Positions 23,061 through 31,223 of a stretch of DNA of 64,000 bases are shown here, piece after piece (position 1 is the first letter of the stretch; the number at the start of each line of letters is the position of its first letter). This DNA comes from JAWHTC01 sp032586155. Its GTDB lineage: Bacteria > Pseudomonadota > Alphaproteobacteria > Rhodobacterales > Rhodobacteraceae. Under the pieces are notes generated by a model, which made no database searches, was not told the origin of the DNA, and saw only the letters and a list, made by a program, of their open reading frames with translations. The position numbers and the translations under genes are program-made. The DNA is taken from contig NZ_JAWHTC010000002.1 of the NCBI RefSeq assembly GCF_032586155.1, positions 434,001-498,000 of the forward strand, given 5' to 3'.

Positions 23061-24704
23061 TCAAACCAAATCGCCCGCCAGCGCCTTGGCGATCAGCGCC
23101 CGGGTTTCTTCCACCCCGTAAAGCGCGGCGAACCCGCCGAAACGCGGCCCCTGCGACGCTCCAAGGCAGACCTCGTAGATCGCCTTGAACCAATCACGCA
23201 GCGGCTCGAACCCATGCAGCTTGCCGATGGCAAAGACCACCGATTGCAGGAACTCCTCGTCTGCAAAATCCGCCTTGGGCAGCTCGTCCTCGCGCCCCAT
23301 CGCTGCGTTCTTGCGCGTAATCGCATCCAGCGCCTTGTCTGCATCGCCGAAACACGCCGCCAGCTCTTCCAGCGCCACACGTTCCTGATCGGTCGGCGCG
23401 CGATACACCTTCGCTGGCTTCACGAAGTCGTTGAAGTAACGCACAGCAAAGCCCGCCGCCGCATCCATACCGGGATGGCTCTCAGGCGTGGCTTCTGGGG
23501 CGTACTTCGCGATGAAGCCCCATAGAACGTCCTTGTCCTCGGCGCTCGACGCGCTAGCCAGGTTCAAGAGCATCGAGAACGGCACCATCATGTCCGAAGC
23601 AGGCACATTGTGCCCGTGAATATGGTACACCGGGTTGGCCAGCTTCTGCTTGTCATCCTGCCCCGGATAGGCACGCAACTGCTGGTGATACTCGTCCACC
23701 GCCTTGGGGATCACGTCGAAATACAGCCGCTTGGCTGTCTTCGGCTTGAGGAACATAAAGTACTGCAGGCTTTCCGGCGCGGCATAGGTCAACCACTCTT
23801 CCATCGACAGACCATTGCCTTTCGACTTCGAAATCTTCTGCCCCTCTTCGTCGTTGAACAACTCGTAGGACAGGCATTCCGGTGGCCGTTGACCCAACGC
23901 CCGGCAGATCTTGCTGGCTTGTGTGACAGAGTCGATCAGGTCCTTGCCCGACATCTCGTAATCCACGCCCAGCGCGGCCCAGCGCATTGCCCAGTCAGGT
24001 TTCCACTGCATTTTCACATTGCCGCCGGTCACAGGCAACTCGACCCGCTCGCCGTCGGGTTCTTCGTAAACGATCGTGCCCTTCTCGACATTGCGCTCAA
24101 GCGTCGGCACCTGCAGCACATGGCCGGTCTTGGGGCTGACGGGCAGGAATGGCGAATAGGTCGCCTGCCGCTCGGCGCCCAACGTCGGCAGCATGATTTC
24201 CATGATCTTGTCGAACCGCTCCAGCGCCAGCAGCAGCATTTCGTCGAACCGGCCCGATTTGTAATACTCGGTCGAGCTGGCGAATTCATATTCGAAGCCA
24301 AAGCTATCGAGAAATGCGTTCAGACGCGCGTTATTGTGCGCGCCGAAACTATCATGGGTGCCGAACGGGTCGCGCACCACGGTCAGCGGCAGGTTCAGGT
24401 CCTCGGCCATCTGTTCCTGGTTCGGCACATTACCCGGCACCTTGCGCAGACCATCCATATCATCCGAAAAGCAGATCAGCTTGGTTGGAATGTCGCTGAT
24501 CATTTCAAACGCCCGGCGCACCATCGTAGTGCGGGCCACCTCGCCGAACGTCCCGATATGCGGCAAACCCGATGGGCCGTACCCGGTCTGGAACAGCACA
24601 TACCCCTTTTCCGGCGCGCCCTTGGCATAGCGTTTCAGCACCCGGCGGGCCTCTTCAAAGGGCCAGGCTTTGCTGTTCATCGCCTCATCGCGCATATCCG
24701 ACAT
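23061..24704 (-). CDS. lysK: Lysyl-tRNA synthetase, class I
   Basis: A 547-aa class I LysRS, the archaeal-type enzyme kept by many alphaproteobacteria. The HIGH-type motif is GPSGLPHIGTFGEVARTT (near 43-60), and the KMSKS-type loop is GQKISKSKGNGLSMEEW (near 288-304). It charges tRNA-Lys in the cytoplasm; no class II lysS is in the window. Three in-frame starts exist (24806, 24728, 24704); the last is preferred because GGAGA lies 8 nt before it and the conserved part begins with NSKAWPFEEARR. The longest version would translate through a large hairpin at 24762-24804. Confidence 0.93.
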   Translation of the reverse strand: MSDMRDEAMNSKAWPFEEARRVLKRYAKGAPEKGYVLFQTGYGPSGLPHIGTFGEVARTTMVRRAFEMISDIPTKLICFSDDMDGLRKVPGNVPNQEQMAEDLNLPLTVVRDPFGTHDSFGAHNNARLNAFLDSFGFEYEFASSTEYYKSGRFDEMLLLALERFDKIMEIMLPTLGAERQATYSPFLPVSPKTGHVLQVPTLERNVEKGTIVYEEPDGERVELPVTGGNVKMQWKPDWAMRWAALGVDYEMSGKDLIDSVTQASKICRALGQRPPECLSYELFNDEEGQKISKSKGNGLSMEEWLTYAAPESLQYFMFLKPKTAKRLYFDVIPKAVDEYHQQLRAYPGQDDKQKLANPVYHIHGHNVPASDMMVPFSMLLNLASASSAEDKDVLWGFIAKYAPEATPESHPGMDAAAGFAVRYFNDFVKPAKVYRAPTDQERVALEELAACFGDADKALDAITRKNAAMGREDELPKADFADEEFLQSVVFAIGKLHGFEPLRDWFKAIYEVCLGASQGPRFGGFAALYGVEETRALIAKALAGDLV

Positions 24705-24761
24705 TGGGGTATCTCCGAATCCTGCCATGCGGCCTCTCCGCACGAACCTCGGTTTCCTAAA

Positions 24762-24804
24762 GCGTTTCGAGATCAAGTTGAAGTCCAACTTGGTCTCGAA
24801 ACGC
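24762..24804 (-). repeat. Long inverted repeat in the lysK leader
   Basis: Arms of 19 bp (24762-24780 and 24786-24804; outer half-site GCGTTTCGAGA) pair with only one mismatch, around a 5-nt loop. It lies 58-100 bp upstream of the chosen lysK start, in the divergent gap to the TerB-like gene. No T-run follows on either strand within a few bases. It could be an RNA leader structure for lysK or a REP-type element; no T-box features are seen. Confidence 0.7.
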
Positions 24805-24937
24805 ACACAGCAAACAAAGCTCGCGCACGTTTCGACATTTTGTTTACATTTTACAAAAAATGACGAAACGCATTATTGTTCCCACGGCCAGAGGTCAATA
24901 TTTACAAGTGTATGACCCGCGCCAAAGGAGGCCCAAC

Positions 24938-25363
24938 ATGTCCGATCCCATCCCGCACCCGCTATCGCCACAGGATTGCCTTGTCACGGTGATGATCGCG
25001 GTTTCGGCCTCGGACGAGGATATCCGCACCTCCGAGCTGATGAAAATCCAGTCGGCGGTCAACAACCTGCCGGTCTTCGCAGGTTATGACATCGATCGGA
25101 TGCGGATCATGGCCCAGACCGTGTTCGACCTGTTCGATCAGGAAGACGGCCTCGATGCTCTCTTCGGTCTGGTGCGTGATAACCTGCCCGACGAACTGTA
25201 TGAAACCGCCTATGCGCTGGCCTGCGACGTAGCAGCTGCCGACGGGTCCATCGGCGAGGAAGAATTGCGCCTCCTGGAAGAAATCCGTTACGAGCTTGAT
25301 ATCGACAGGCTACACGCCGCTGCCATCGAACGCGGGGCGCGGGCGCGCCACATGACGCTCTGA
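24938..25363 (+). CDS. TerB-like protein
   Basis: A 141-aa soluble, all-helical protein with the TerB-type layout: two helical halves each with acidic residues in the segments VSASDEDIRTSELMKI and AAADGSIGEEELRLLEEI, which would form a paired metal-binding site. The family links to tellurite resistance and envelope stress. The ATG at 24938 is chosen because AAAGGAGG lies 6 nt upstream. The stop at 25361-25363 abuts the ATG of an L,D-transpeptidase gene with no gap, so the two are very likely made together. Confidence 0.8.
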   Translation: MSDPIPHPLSPQDCLVTVMIAVSASDEDIRTSELMKIQSAVNNLPVFAGYDIDRMRIMAQTVFDLFDQEDGLDALFGLVRDNLPDELYETAYALACDVAAADGSIGEEELRLLEEIRYELDIDRLHAAAIERGARARHMTL

Positions 25364-25783
25364 ATGTTCCGGCTGGCTGCATTTCTCCTTGGCCTCCTGG
25401 CCCTCCCAACCCTCACCGCAGCAGGTGAGATCGGCGTTCATATCGATCTGTCAGACCAAGAAATGATCATCGCGCTTGATGGTCACGAGTATTATCGCTG
25501 GCCGGTTTCGACCGCGCGCCGGGGCAAGTTCACCCCGGTCGGCACCTACCGCGTGCAATCCATGAAGCGGCGGCATTACTCGACGCTCTACAACAACGCG
25601 CCAATGCCCTGGTCGATCTTCTTTCACGGCAATTTTGCCATCCATGGAACCAACCAGACCAGCCGCCTGGGAACCCCCGCCTCGGCCGGCTGCGTGCGCC
25701 TCCACCCGGATGACGCCGAAACGCTTTTCAAGATGGTGCTCGAACACGGGCGCGCCAATACGTGGATAAAAATCCGCAAATAG
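25364..25783 (+). CDS. L,D-transpeptidase (YkuD domain)
   Basis: A 139-aa secreted enzyme: a signal peptide (about 1-20, ending LTAAG), then a compact YkuD catalytic domain. The motif is complete, with FAIHGTNQ and SAGCVRLHPDD carrying the catalytic His and Cys (Cys near 107). It probably forms 3-3 peptidoglycan cross-links or attaches proteins to the wall. It begins directly after the TerB-like stop, and a terminator hairpin follows. A second, inactivated copy lies downstream. Confidence 0.88.
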   Translation: MFRLAAFLLGLLALPTLTAAGEIGVHIDLSDQEMIIALDGHEYYRWPVSTARRGKFTPVGTYRVQSMKRRHYSTLYNNAPMPWSIFFHGNFAIHGTNQTSRLGTPASAGCVRLHPDDAETLFKMVLEHGRANTWIKIRK

Positions 25784-25879
25784 CCAAGAGCCCAACTGAT
25801 ATACCGGGGAGAGGGTTCCAGGACTAGGTAGATCATCCCGGCGCTGCCACGCTTGATGCAGGCCATTTTTCAGCATCAG

Positions 25880-25912
25880 AAAGGCGTTTTTTGTGACACG
25901 CCTTTTCACTTT
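25880..25912 (+). terminator. Terminator hairpin after the L,D-transpeptidase
   Basis: Stem AAAGGCGT/ACGCCTTT (25880-25887 and 25898-25905) around a 10-nt loop, followed by TCACTTTTC. It lies 97 nt after the transpeptidase stop and just ahead of the pseudogene. Confidence 0.6.
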
Positions 25913-25920
25913 TCTAGCAA

Positions 25921-26250
25921 GCCCTCCCTGATTGGCACATCCGCAATGGCAAGGGCGCCTACCGCTGGCTGGTCTCGACTGCACGTAAGGGCAAATGGAC
26001 GCTGCGCGGCACCTTTCACGGCCAGTCACTGTCGCGGTGTCACCGCTCGTCGCTCGACAACAACGCACCGATGCCCTAATCGATCTTCTTCCACGGCGAC
26101 TATGCCATCCACGGCACCAATCACATCAAGCGGCTTAGCCGGCCCGCCTCTGCCGGTTGCGTCCGGCTGCACCCGGATCACGCCGCTTTTCTGTTCTCAC
26201 TAATCCGCAAGATCGCGATGAAAAATCTAAAGGTCGTAATCAAGAACTGA
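25921..26250 (+). pseudogene. Inactivated second L,D-transpeptidase copy
   Basis: Read in one frame from 25921, the DNA gives a YkuD-domain sequence parallel to the gene upstream: AYRWLVSTARKGKW, NNAPMP, then TAA (26077-26079) where the upstream copy has Trp, then SIFFHGDYAIHGTN and RPASAGCVRLHPDHA, ending at TGA 26248-26250. The catalytic His and Cys codons survive after the stop. There is no start codon or signal peptide at the front, so the gene is 5'-truncated as well as interrupted. The similarity indicates a local tandem duplication followed by decay. Confidence 0.88.
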
Positions 26251-26282
26251 CCCCGTAGGCTGAGGGTTCACCCCGCCACCGC

Positions 26283-27797
26283 TCAGGTTCCGTACAGCGT
26301 ACCCCAGCGTTCGATCAGCTTTTGCTGCAACTTCTTGGCCCGCTTGTTCCAACCGCGCGCGCCCTGTGGTTTCTCGCGATCACCGCGCTTGATTTGCGCC
26401 CGTTTGCCGGCGTCGGCTGCAAATATGGTAAAGGCCATTTCGGTCCCATCCGCTGCCACCAGGTACCCGGCAAGGGCACTGACAAAATTCAGCGTCCCGG
26501 TCTTGGCAAACACCTTGATCGGGTGGCCCTTGTTGACCTTGCCATTGCTGTGGCGCATCGCGATCTTCTTCAGGATGGGCCGCAGCGCCCCCTGTTTGCG
26601 CACCTTGACCAGCGCCACGGTCATGTCCTTGGCCGTCAGGCGCGAGTCACTTCCCAAGCCAGAATGATCGACCAGTTTGGCCTTGCTCATCCCCAGCGAG
26701 GCATTGGCCCAGCGGCTCATCTCGCTGGCACTGGCCTTCAGGCTGTTGACTTTGCCCTTGCGTTTGGTCGTGGCCGCCAATCCCACCATCTCGGCGGTCA
26801 GGTTGTTGGAGTATTTCAACATACCACGCAGGATCACCGACAACTCCGGGCTGGCATGGCTGACGATCGCCGTGCCCCCGGGCCTCGAGCGCGCAACTTT
26901 CGGCGCCCCCAGCTTGATTCCCTGCGCCCTGGCCAGCGCCCGGAACACTTCGCCAGCATAGGTCTCGGGCTGGCGCACCGGCAACCAGCGCGATCCGCCC
27001 TTGCCCAACGCCTTGCTGGCCACGGTCCAATGATCCTGACCGTTAGTCTCGGTATAGGTATAAACCGGCAGGCTGCGGTTCACCACGCGCATCCTGGCCA
27101 TACTCACCGCTGGACGGTACTTGTCCGAGCGCGCATCCATGACTGTGCTCCAGCCGTTCGAACCGCGCTTCCACTCGAAATGCACCCGGTTGTAATTCAG
27201 GCTGATTCCCGAAAGCGCCGGGTTGTACCCCACGTGATCGGGTTGGGACTTGTCGATCTGTCGGATGCTCGGAAGGGCCCCGCCCCAGACCTTGAATTGC
27301 CCGCTGACCCTCTGCACACCCGCCGCCTTCAGCTTGGCCGCCAGACCCGCCATCACGTTGGTGTCCAGCGTCGGATCGCCCCCGCCCATCAACACCAGAT
27401 CACCTTTCAGCACCCCGCCTTGCACCGGCCCGTTCGCCATAAGGCGAGTCACAAACCGATGCCCCGGCCCCAACGCATCCAACGCGTAAAGTGCCGTAAC
27501 CGCCTTGGTCACGCTCGCCGGCGGCTGCGCTTGGTCGCCCTCGCGACTCTCCAGCATCAAACCCGATTTCGCATCGGCCACCGCAAAGGCCACCCGGCCG
27601 CCAAGATTGGCCTCCTTGATAAGCGCCGCCGCACTGGCCGCCTTGGGCGTCGCCGCCGCCTTGGTAATCTTGGCCGCCCCGCCGCTTGGCCGCAATACTG
27701 GCCGCAGCGATCTCTTGGGCGCATCCGCCCAGGCTGGCAGCCCCAATCCGGCCAGGCCCGCCCCTACAAAAAACCGTCTCGAAATACGTTTGGTCAT
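26283..27797 (-). CDS. dacB: D-alanyl-D-alanine carboxypeptidase/endopeptidase (PBP4 type)
   Basis: A 504-aa class C penicillin-binding protein. The catalytic motifs are SVTK (S95-K98), SNN in KYSNNLTAEM (mid-protein) and KTG in FAKTGTLNF near the C-terminus. The N-terminus ISRRFFVGAGLAGLGLPAWA looks like a twin-arginine export signal, unusual for PBP4. It trims peptidoglycan peptides in the periplasm. A Lys/Ala-rich linker (about 27-60) precedes the enzyme domain. It lies between the dead transpeptidase and nadD, so this stretch is rich in cell-wall functions. Confidence 0.92.
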   Translation of the reverse strand: MTKRISRRFFVGAGLAGLGLPAWADAPKRSLRPVLRPSGGAAKITKAAATPKAASAAALIKEANLGGRVAFAVADAKSGLMLESREGDQAQPPASVTKAVTALYALDALGPGHRFVTRLMANGPVQGGVLKGDLVLMGGGDPTLDTNVMAGLAAKLKAAGVQRVSGQFKVWGGALPSIRQIDKSQPDHVGYNPALSGISLNYNRVHFEWKRGSNGWSTVMDARSDKYRPAVSMARMRVVNRSLPVYTYTETNGQDHWTVASKALGKGGSRWLPVRQPETYAGEVFRALARAQGIKLGAPKVARSRPGGTAIVSHASPELSVILRGMLKYSNNLTAEMVGLAATTKRKGKVNSLKASASEMSRWANASLGMSKAKLVDHSGLGSDSRLTAKDMTVALVKVRKQGALRPILKKIAMRHSNGKVNKGHPIKVFAKTGTLNFVSALAGYLVAADGTEMAFTIFAADAGKRAQIKRGDREKPQGARGWNKRAKKLQQKLIERWGTLYGT

Positions 27798-27859
27798 GCC
27801 AGAGACTTAACCCAAAGCTTTCCGAATTCACAACTACGCAATCGCCGCAACTGCGGGTT

Positions 27860-28459
27860 TCACCCCCACCCGCCGCGGGCTCGGATCGCGGTCGATGATA
27901 TGTCCAGCATCGGTACATTTACGAAACACCAGCGCGGCGCCTCACCCTGCGCCAGAACCTGCGCCTCACGTCCGCGCAGCCGGGCAAAGCGGTAGATGTC
28001 AGCCGCCTTGGCATGACGCGCTGCAATCCTCTGCCCAGGTCTTGCCAACACGCCCACCGGTACATTCTCGATGATCCACTGCCAATCCTGCCACTGGTCG
28101 AACTGTTGCAGGTTGTCCGCCCCCATCAGCCAGACAAACCGCACCCCAGGCGCGGCCTGCATCAACGCTTGCAGGGTCTCTGCCGTATAGTGCGTCCCCA
28201 CTTGCGCCTCGAAATCACTGATCTTCACCCGTGGGTGATCCATCACCGCCCGCGCCCGCGCCATCCGTTGCTCCAAAGGCGCCGGCCCCCGCTCTTTCAG
28301 TGGGTTTCCCGGCGAAACAAGCCACCACAACTGATCCAACCCGAACCGCTTCAGCGCCTCACGGCTGATATGCGCATGCCCCTCATGCGCCGGGTCAAAC
28401 GACCCGCCCAGCAGGCCCACAACCTGACCCGCGCGCACATATGGAAGCCCGTGTTTCAT
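27860..28459 (-). CDS. nadD: Nicotinate-nucleotide adenylyltransferase
   Basis: A 199-aa nucleotidyltransferase that makes nicotinate adenine dinucleotide in NAD synthesis. The GLLGGSFDPAHEGHAHISRE motif (residues 15-34) is the family ATP site, with the HxGH-type EGH, and the C-terminal DISSTAIRAR is the ISSTxIR motif. Length and motifs are normal. It is often followed by rsfS/rlmH in other bacteria; here dacB follows 62 nt downstream on the same strand. Confidence 0.95.
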   Translation of the reverse strand: MKHGLPYVRAGQVVGLLGGSFDPAHEGHAHISREALKRFGLDQLWWLVSPGNPLKERGPAPLEQRMARARAVMDHPRVKISDFEAQVGTHYTAETLQALMQAAPGVRFVWLMGADNLQQFDQWQDWQWIIENVPVGVLARPGQRIAARHAKAADIYRFARLRGREAQVLAQGEAPRWCFVNVPMLDISSTAIRARGGWG

Positions 28460-28597
28460 CCGGTGTTTTGTCGCCCTGCGCTACGCCTGCTGTCAACGCG
28501 AAATGCGACTGGCCACCCCGCCGCTTCAACTGCATTGTGATCGCCCTCAAACGCCCTTAGGCTATTCAGGATTCAGTGGATATTTTGGGCCTCGGTC

Positions 28598-29035
28598 ATG
28601 AGCTTCGAATTGTATGTTATTTCCCGCACCAACGATCTTACCAAGGCCAAGTCTGACTTGATGGCGTTCTTCAAGCGTCGCCGCGGCTACAAAAAATACC
28701 GCTTTCAATACGGGTTTTCTGCGGGAAGGCACAACGAGGAATTCCTGATCGGGTTTCCCGACCCGGATTCCGACCAGGAAATCGAAGCGGAAGTCGAAGA
28801 CCCTGCAAACACAATCGCATGGATTTCCATAAACTTCTTTCGCTCTGCAGCCCACTACCGCGCTGCAGCAAATGAACTGCAAGCACTTTTGGATACTGGA
28901 AAGTTCACGCTCTACGATCCTCAAGAAGATGAGCATTTCGCAAGCAGCTTTCCACGCGCTGACTTCGTTGCATGGATGTCCGGAATCGAATTGAACGATC
29001 TGGAAAACGCAAATCTGATACCACCTGAACGCTAA
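28598..29035 (+). CDS. Protein of unknown function
   Basis: A 145-aa soluble protein without signal or membrane segments. The middle alternates charged and aromatic residues (RRRGYKKYRFQYGFSAGRHN), and the C-terminal half is acidic. No domain is recognised. Its codons are visibly less GC-rich than those of flanking nadD and ettA, which suggests recent transfer. It stands alone on the plus strand with an AAATATCCC-type repeat behind it. Confidence 0.55.
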   Translation: MSFELYVISRTNDLTKAKSDLMAFFKRRRGYKKYRFQYGFSAGRHNEEFLIGFPDPDSDQEIEAEVEDPANTIAWISINFFRSAAHYRAAANELQALLDTGKFTLYDPQEDEHFASSFPRADFVAWMSGIELNDLENANLIPPER

Positions 29036-29094
29036 TCTCTTTCCAAGCCAGTCAGATCGCTTTGAAGGCGGTTTTGCCCCGCATGCGCCCCTGC

Positions 29095-29136
29095 ATCTGA
29101 CCAGAAATATCCCGGGGGTGCGGGGGCTGGCCCCCA
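29095..29136 (+). repeat. AAATATCCC-type 3'-end repeat with hairpin
   Basis: The same 14-mer AAATATCCCGGGGG as at 8047 (29105-29118) is followed by GGGGGC/GCCCCC arms (29122-29127 and 29130-29135) with a TG loop. It lies in the 205-bp gap before ettA, 3' of the unknown 145-aa gene. Confidence 0.6.
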
Positions 29137-29240
29137 CGTCTGCCCTCGCCACAAGCCCGACAATCCCCCAATTGCCACGCCCGCGCCAAACCGCTATCAA
29201 CGCCGCCAACCCAACTTTCCTCAAGGCGCGAGTTACCCCG

Positions 29241-30896
29241 ATGTCGAACAACAAATTCGTCTACTTCATGCAAGGTGTGTCCAAGACCTACCCGGGCGGC
29301 AAGAAATGCTTCGAGAACATCCATCTCAGCTTCCTGCCCGGCGTGAAGATCGGCGTCGTGGGCGTCAACGGCTCGGGTAAATCGACCCTGATGAAGATCA
29401 TGGCCGGCCTCGATACCGAGTTCCAGGGCGAGGCCTGGGCCGCCCAGGGCGTCAACGTTGGCTACCTGCCGCAAGAACCCGAACTTGATCCCAGCCTCAA
29501 CGTGCGCGGCAATGTCATGCTGGGCGTGGCCGACAAGAAAGCCATTCTCGACCGCTACAACGATCTGGCGATGAACTACTCGGACGAGACCGCCGAGGAA
29601 ATGGCCCAGTTGCAAGACGAGATCGATAGCCAGAACCTTTGGGATCTCGACGCCCAGATCGACGTCTCGATGGAGGCCCTGCGCTGCCCCCCCGACGACG
29701 CCGAAGTTTCCACCCTTTCCGGCGGTGAGAAACGCCGCGTCGCACTCTGCAAGCTGCTCCTCGAACAGCCCGACATGTTGCTCTTGGACGAACCCACCAA
29801 CCACCTTGATGCGGAAACCATCGCCTGGCTGCAACAGCACCTGATCGACTACAAGGGCACCTGCCTGATCGTCACCCACGACCGCTATTTCCTCGATGAC
29901 ATCACCGGTTGGATTCTCGAATTGGATCGCGGTCGCGGTATCCCATACGAAGGCAACTACTCGGCCTGGCTCGAACAAAAGTCCAAACGGCTCGAGCAGG
30001 AAGCGCGCGAAGACAAGTCCAAGCAAAAGACGCTGGAACGCGAACTGGAATGGATGCGCCAGGGCCAGAAAGCCCGCCAGGCCAAGCAGAAAGCACGGAT
30101 CAACGCCTATAACGATCTTGCCAACCAATCCGAACGCGAGAAGCTTTCGCGTGCTCAGATCATCATCCCCAACGGCCCCCGCCTTGGCTCCAAGGTGATC
30201 GAAGTCAACGGCATCTCGAAGCACATGGGCGACAAGCAGCTGATCGAGAACCTGTCCTTCTCGCTGCCCCCCGGCGGCATTGTCGGTGTGATCGGCCCCA
30301 ACGGCGCCGGTAAGACAACGCTGTTCCGCATGCTGACCGGGCAGGAACAACCCGACAGCGGCACGGTGGAATATGGTGACACGGTGAAACTTTCCTATGT
30401 CGATCAGACCCGCGATGCCTTGCCCGATGACAAGACCGTCTGGGAAGTCATCGGCGACGGGCTCGACATCATCCAGTTGGGCGATGCCGAGGTGAACTCC
30501 CGCGCCTATTGCTCGGCCTTTAACTTCAAGGGCGGCGATCAGCAGAAAAAGGTCAACCTGCTCTCGGGCGGTGAACGCAACCGTGTCCACATGGCGAAAC
30601 TGCTGAAATCCGGCGGCAACGTGCTGCTGCTCGACGAACCGACCAACGATCTCGACGTCGAAACCCTGCGCGCCCTGGAAGACGCCCTGGTCGATTTCGC
30701 CGGCTGCGCCGTGGTGATCTCGCACGACCGTTTCTTCCTCGACCGCATCTGCACCCACATGCTCGCCTTCGAAGGCGAAGCCCATGTCGAATGGTTCGAA
30801 GGCAACTTCGAGGATTACGAAGAAGACAAGAAACGCCGTCTGGGCGCCGATGCTCTGGAGCCGAAACGGTTGAAGCATAAGAAGTTTACGCGGTGA
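29241..30896 (+). CDS. ettA: Energy-dependent translational throttle protein EttA (ABC-F)
   Basis: A 551-aa ABC-F protein with two ATPase domains and no membrane part. Walker A motifs are GVNGSGKST and GPNGAGKTT; signature motifs are LSGGEKRRVALCKLL and LSGGERNRVHMAKLL; Walker B stretches are LLLDEPTNHLD and LLLDEPTNDLD. A basic linker with RQGQKARQAKQKAR separates the domains and contacts the ribosome. It binds the ribosomal E site and gates elongation by energy state. The ATG at 29241 is chosen from a longer open frame. The stop overlaps the next start as GTGA. Confidence 0.95.
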   Translation: MSNNKFVYFMQGVSKTYPGGKKCFENIHLSFLPGVKIGVVGVNGSGKSTLMKIMAGLDTEFQGEAWAAQGVNVGYLPQEPELDPSLNVRGNVMLGVADKKAILDRYNDLAMNYSDETAEEMAQLQDEIDSQNLWDLDAQIDVSMEALRCPPDDAEVSTLSGGEKRRVALCKLLLEQPDMLLLDEPTNHLDAETIAWLQQHLIDYKGTCLIVTHDRYFLDDITGWILELDRGRGIPYEGNYSAWLEQKSKRLEQEAREDKSKQKTLERELEWMRQGQKARQAKQKARINAYNDLANQSEREKLSRAQIIIPNGPRLGSKVIEVNGISKHMGDKQLIENLSFSLPPGGIVGVIGPNGAGKTTLFRMLTGQEQPDSGTVEYGDTVKLSYVDQTRDALPDDKTVWEVIGDGLDIIQLGDAEVNSRAYCSAFNFKGGDQQKKVNLLSGGERNRVHMAKLLKSGGNVLLLDEPTNDLDVETLRALEDALVDFAGCAVVISHDRFFLDRICTHMLAFEGEAHVEWFEGNFEDYEEDKKRRLGADALEPKRLKHKKFTR

Positions 30897-31183
30897 GTTT
30901 TCGGCGCAAACCAGACGAATTGGACAGATGGCGTCGGGCCAATGCCAATCGGCTCGCAGAACTGGGGTTTCCGACTGAGGTGGTCGATGATCACAATCGA
31001 TTCCTGCTTGCGGTACAGAATGCAGAAGACTGGGAAACCGGCTGGAACAGCGGATGGATCGTTGACAACGATGCTGCGCCTTTGTTGTCGCTATTGACCG
31101 AACGGTTCGAACCGGGGGAGGACCTCGTTGACAACCTCCACCGCCGCATCGATCCGGATTGGAGACGGATCCCCAACCCGTAA
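30893..31183 (+). CDS. Small protein of unknown function coupled to ettA
   Basis: A 96-aa soluble, charged, Trp-rich protein that starts at GTG 30893 inside the ettA stop codon (GTGA), so it would be translated by ribosomes leaving ettA. There are no signal or membrane segments and no recognised domain. Composition is less GC-rich than ettA. Its TAA stop lies in a degenerate REP-like string, GTAAGGCGGGTTTTCCAACC. Confidence 0.55.
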   Translation: MSFRRKPDELDRWRRANANRLAELGFPTEVVDDHNRFLLAVQNAEDWETGWNSGWIVDNDAAPLLSLLTERFEPGEDLVDNLHRRIDPDWRRIPNP

Positions 31184-31223
31184 GGCGGGTTTTCCAACCA
31201 CCACCATGCATCGCAAGTGTTCT

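Noticed and set aside
24705..24806. T-box riboswitch for lysK
   Set aside because: The strong hairpin has no T-box sequence, specifier loop or terminator/antiterminator pair, and T-boxes are not expected in this lineage.
23610..24863. 417-codon plus-strand open frame
   Set aside because: Antisense to lysK; His/Gln/Arg-rich shadow.
1..25363. A classical ter tellurite-resistance operon (TerC, TelA, TerB)
   Set aside because: The three genes are scattered, and no TerD/TerZ/TerA/TerE family gene is seen; they are better read as separate metal or envelope-stress genes.
26322..27995. 557-codon plus-strand open frame
   Set aside because: Antisense to dacB, where the SxxK, SxN and KTG motifs are in place.
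29052..31211. 719-codon minus-strand open frame
   Set aside because: Antisense to ettA, which has both ABC domains intact; no protein-like domain in the shadow.
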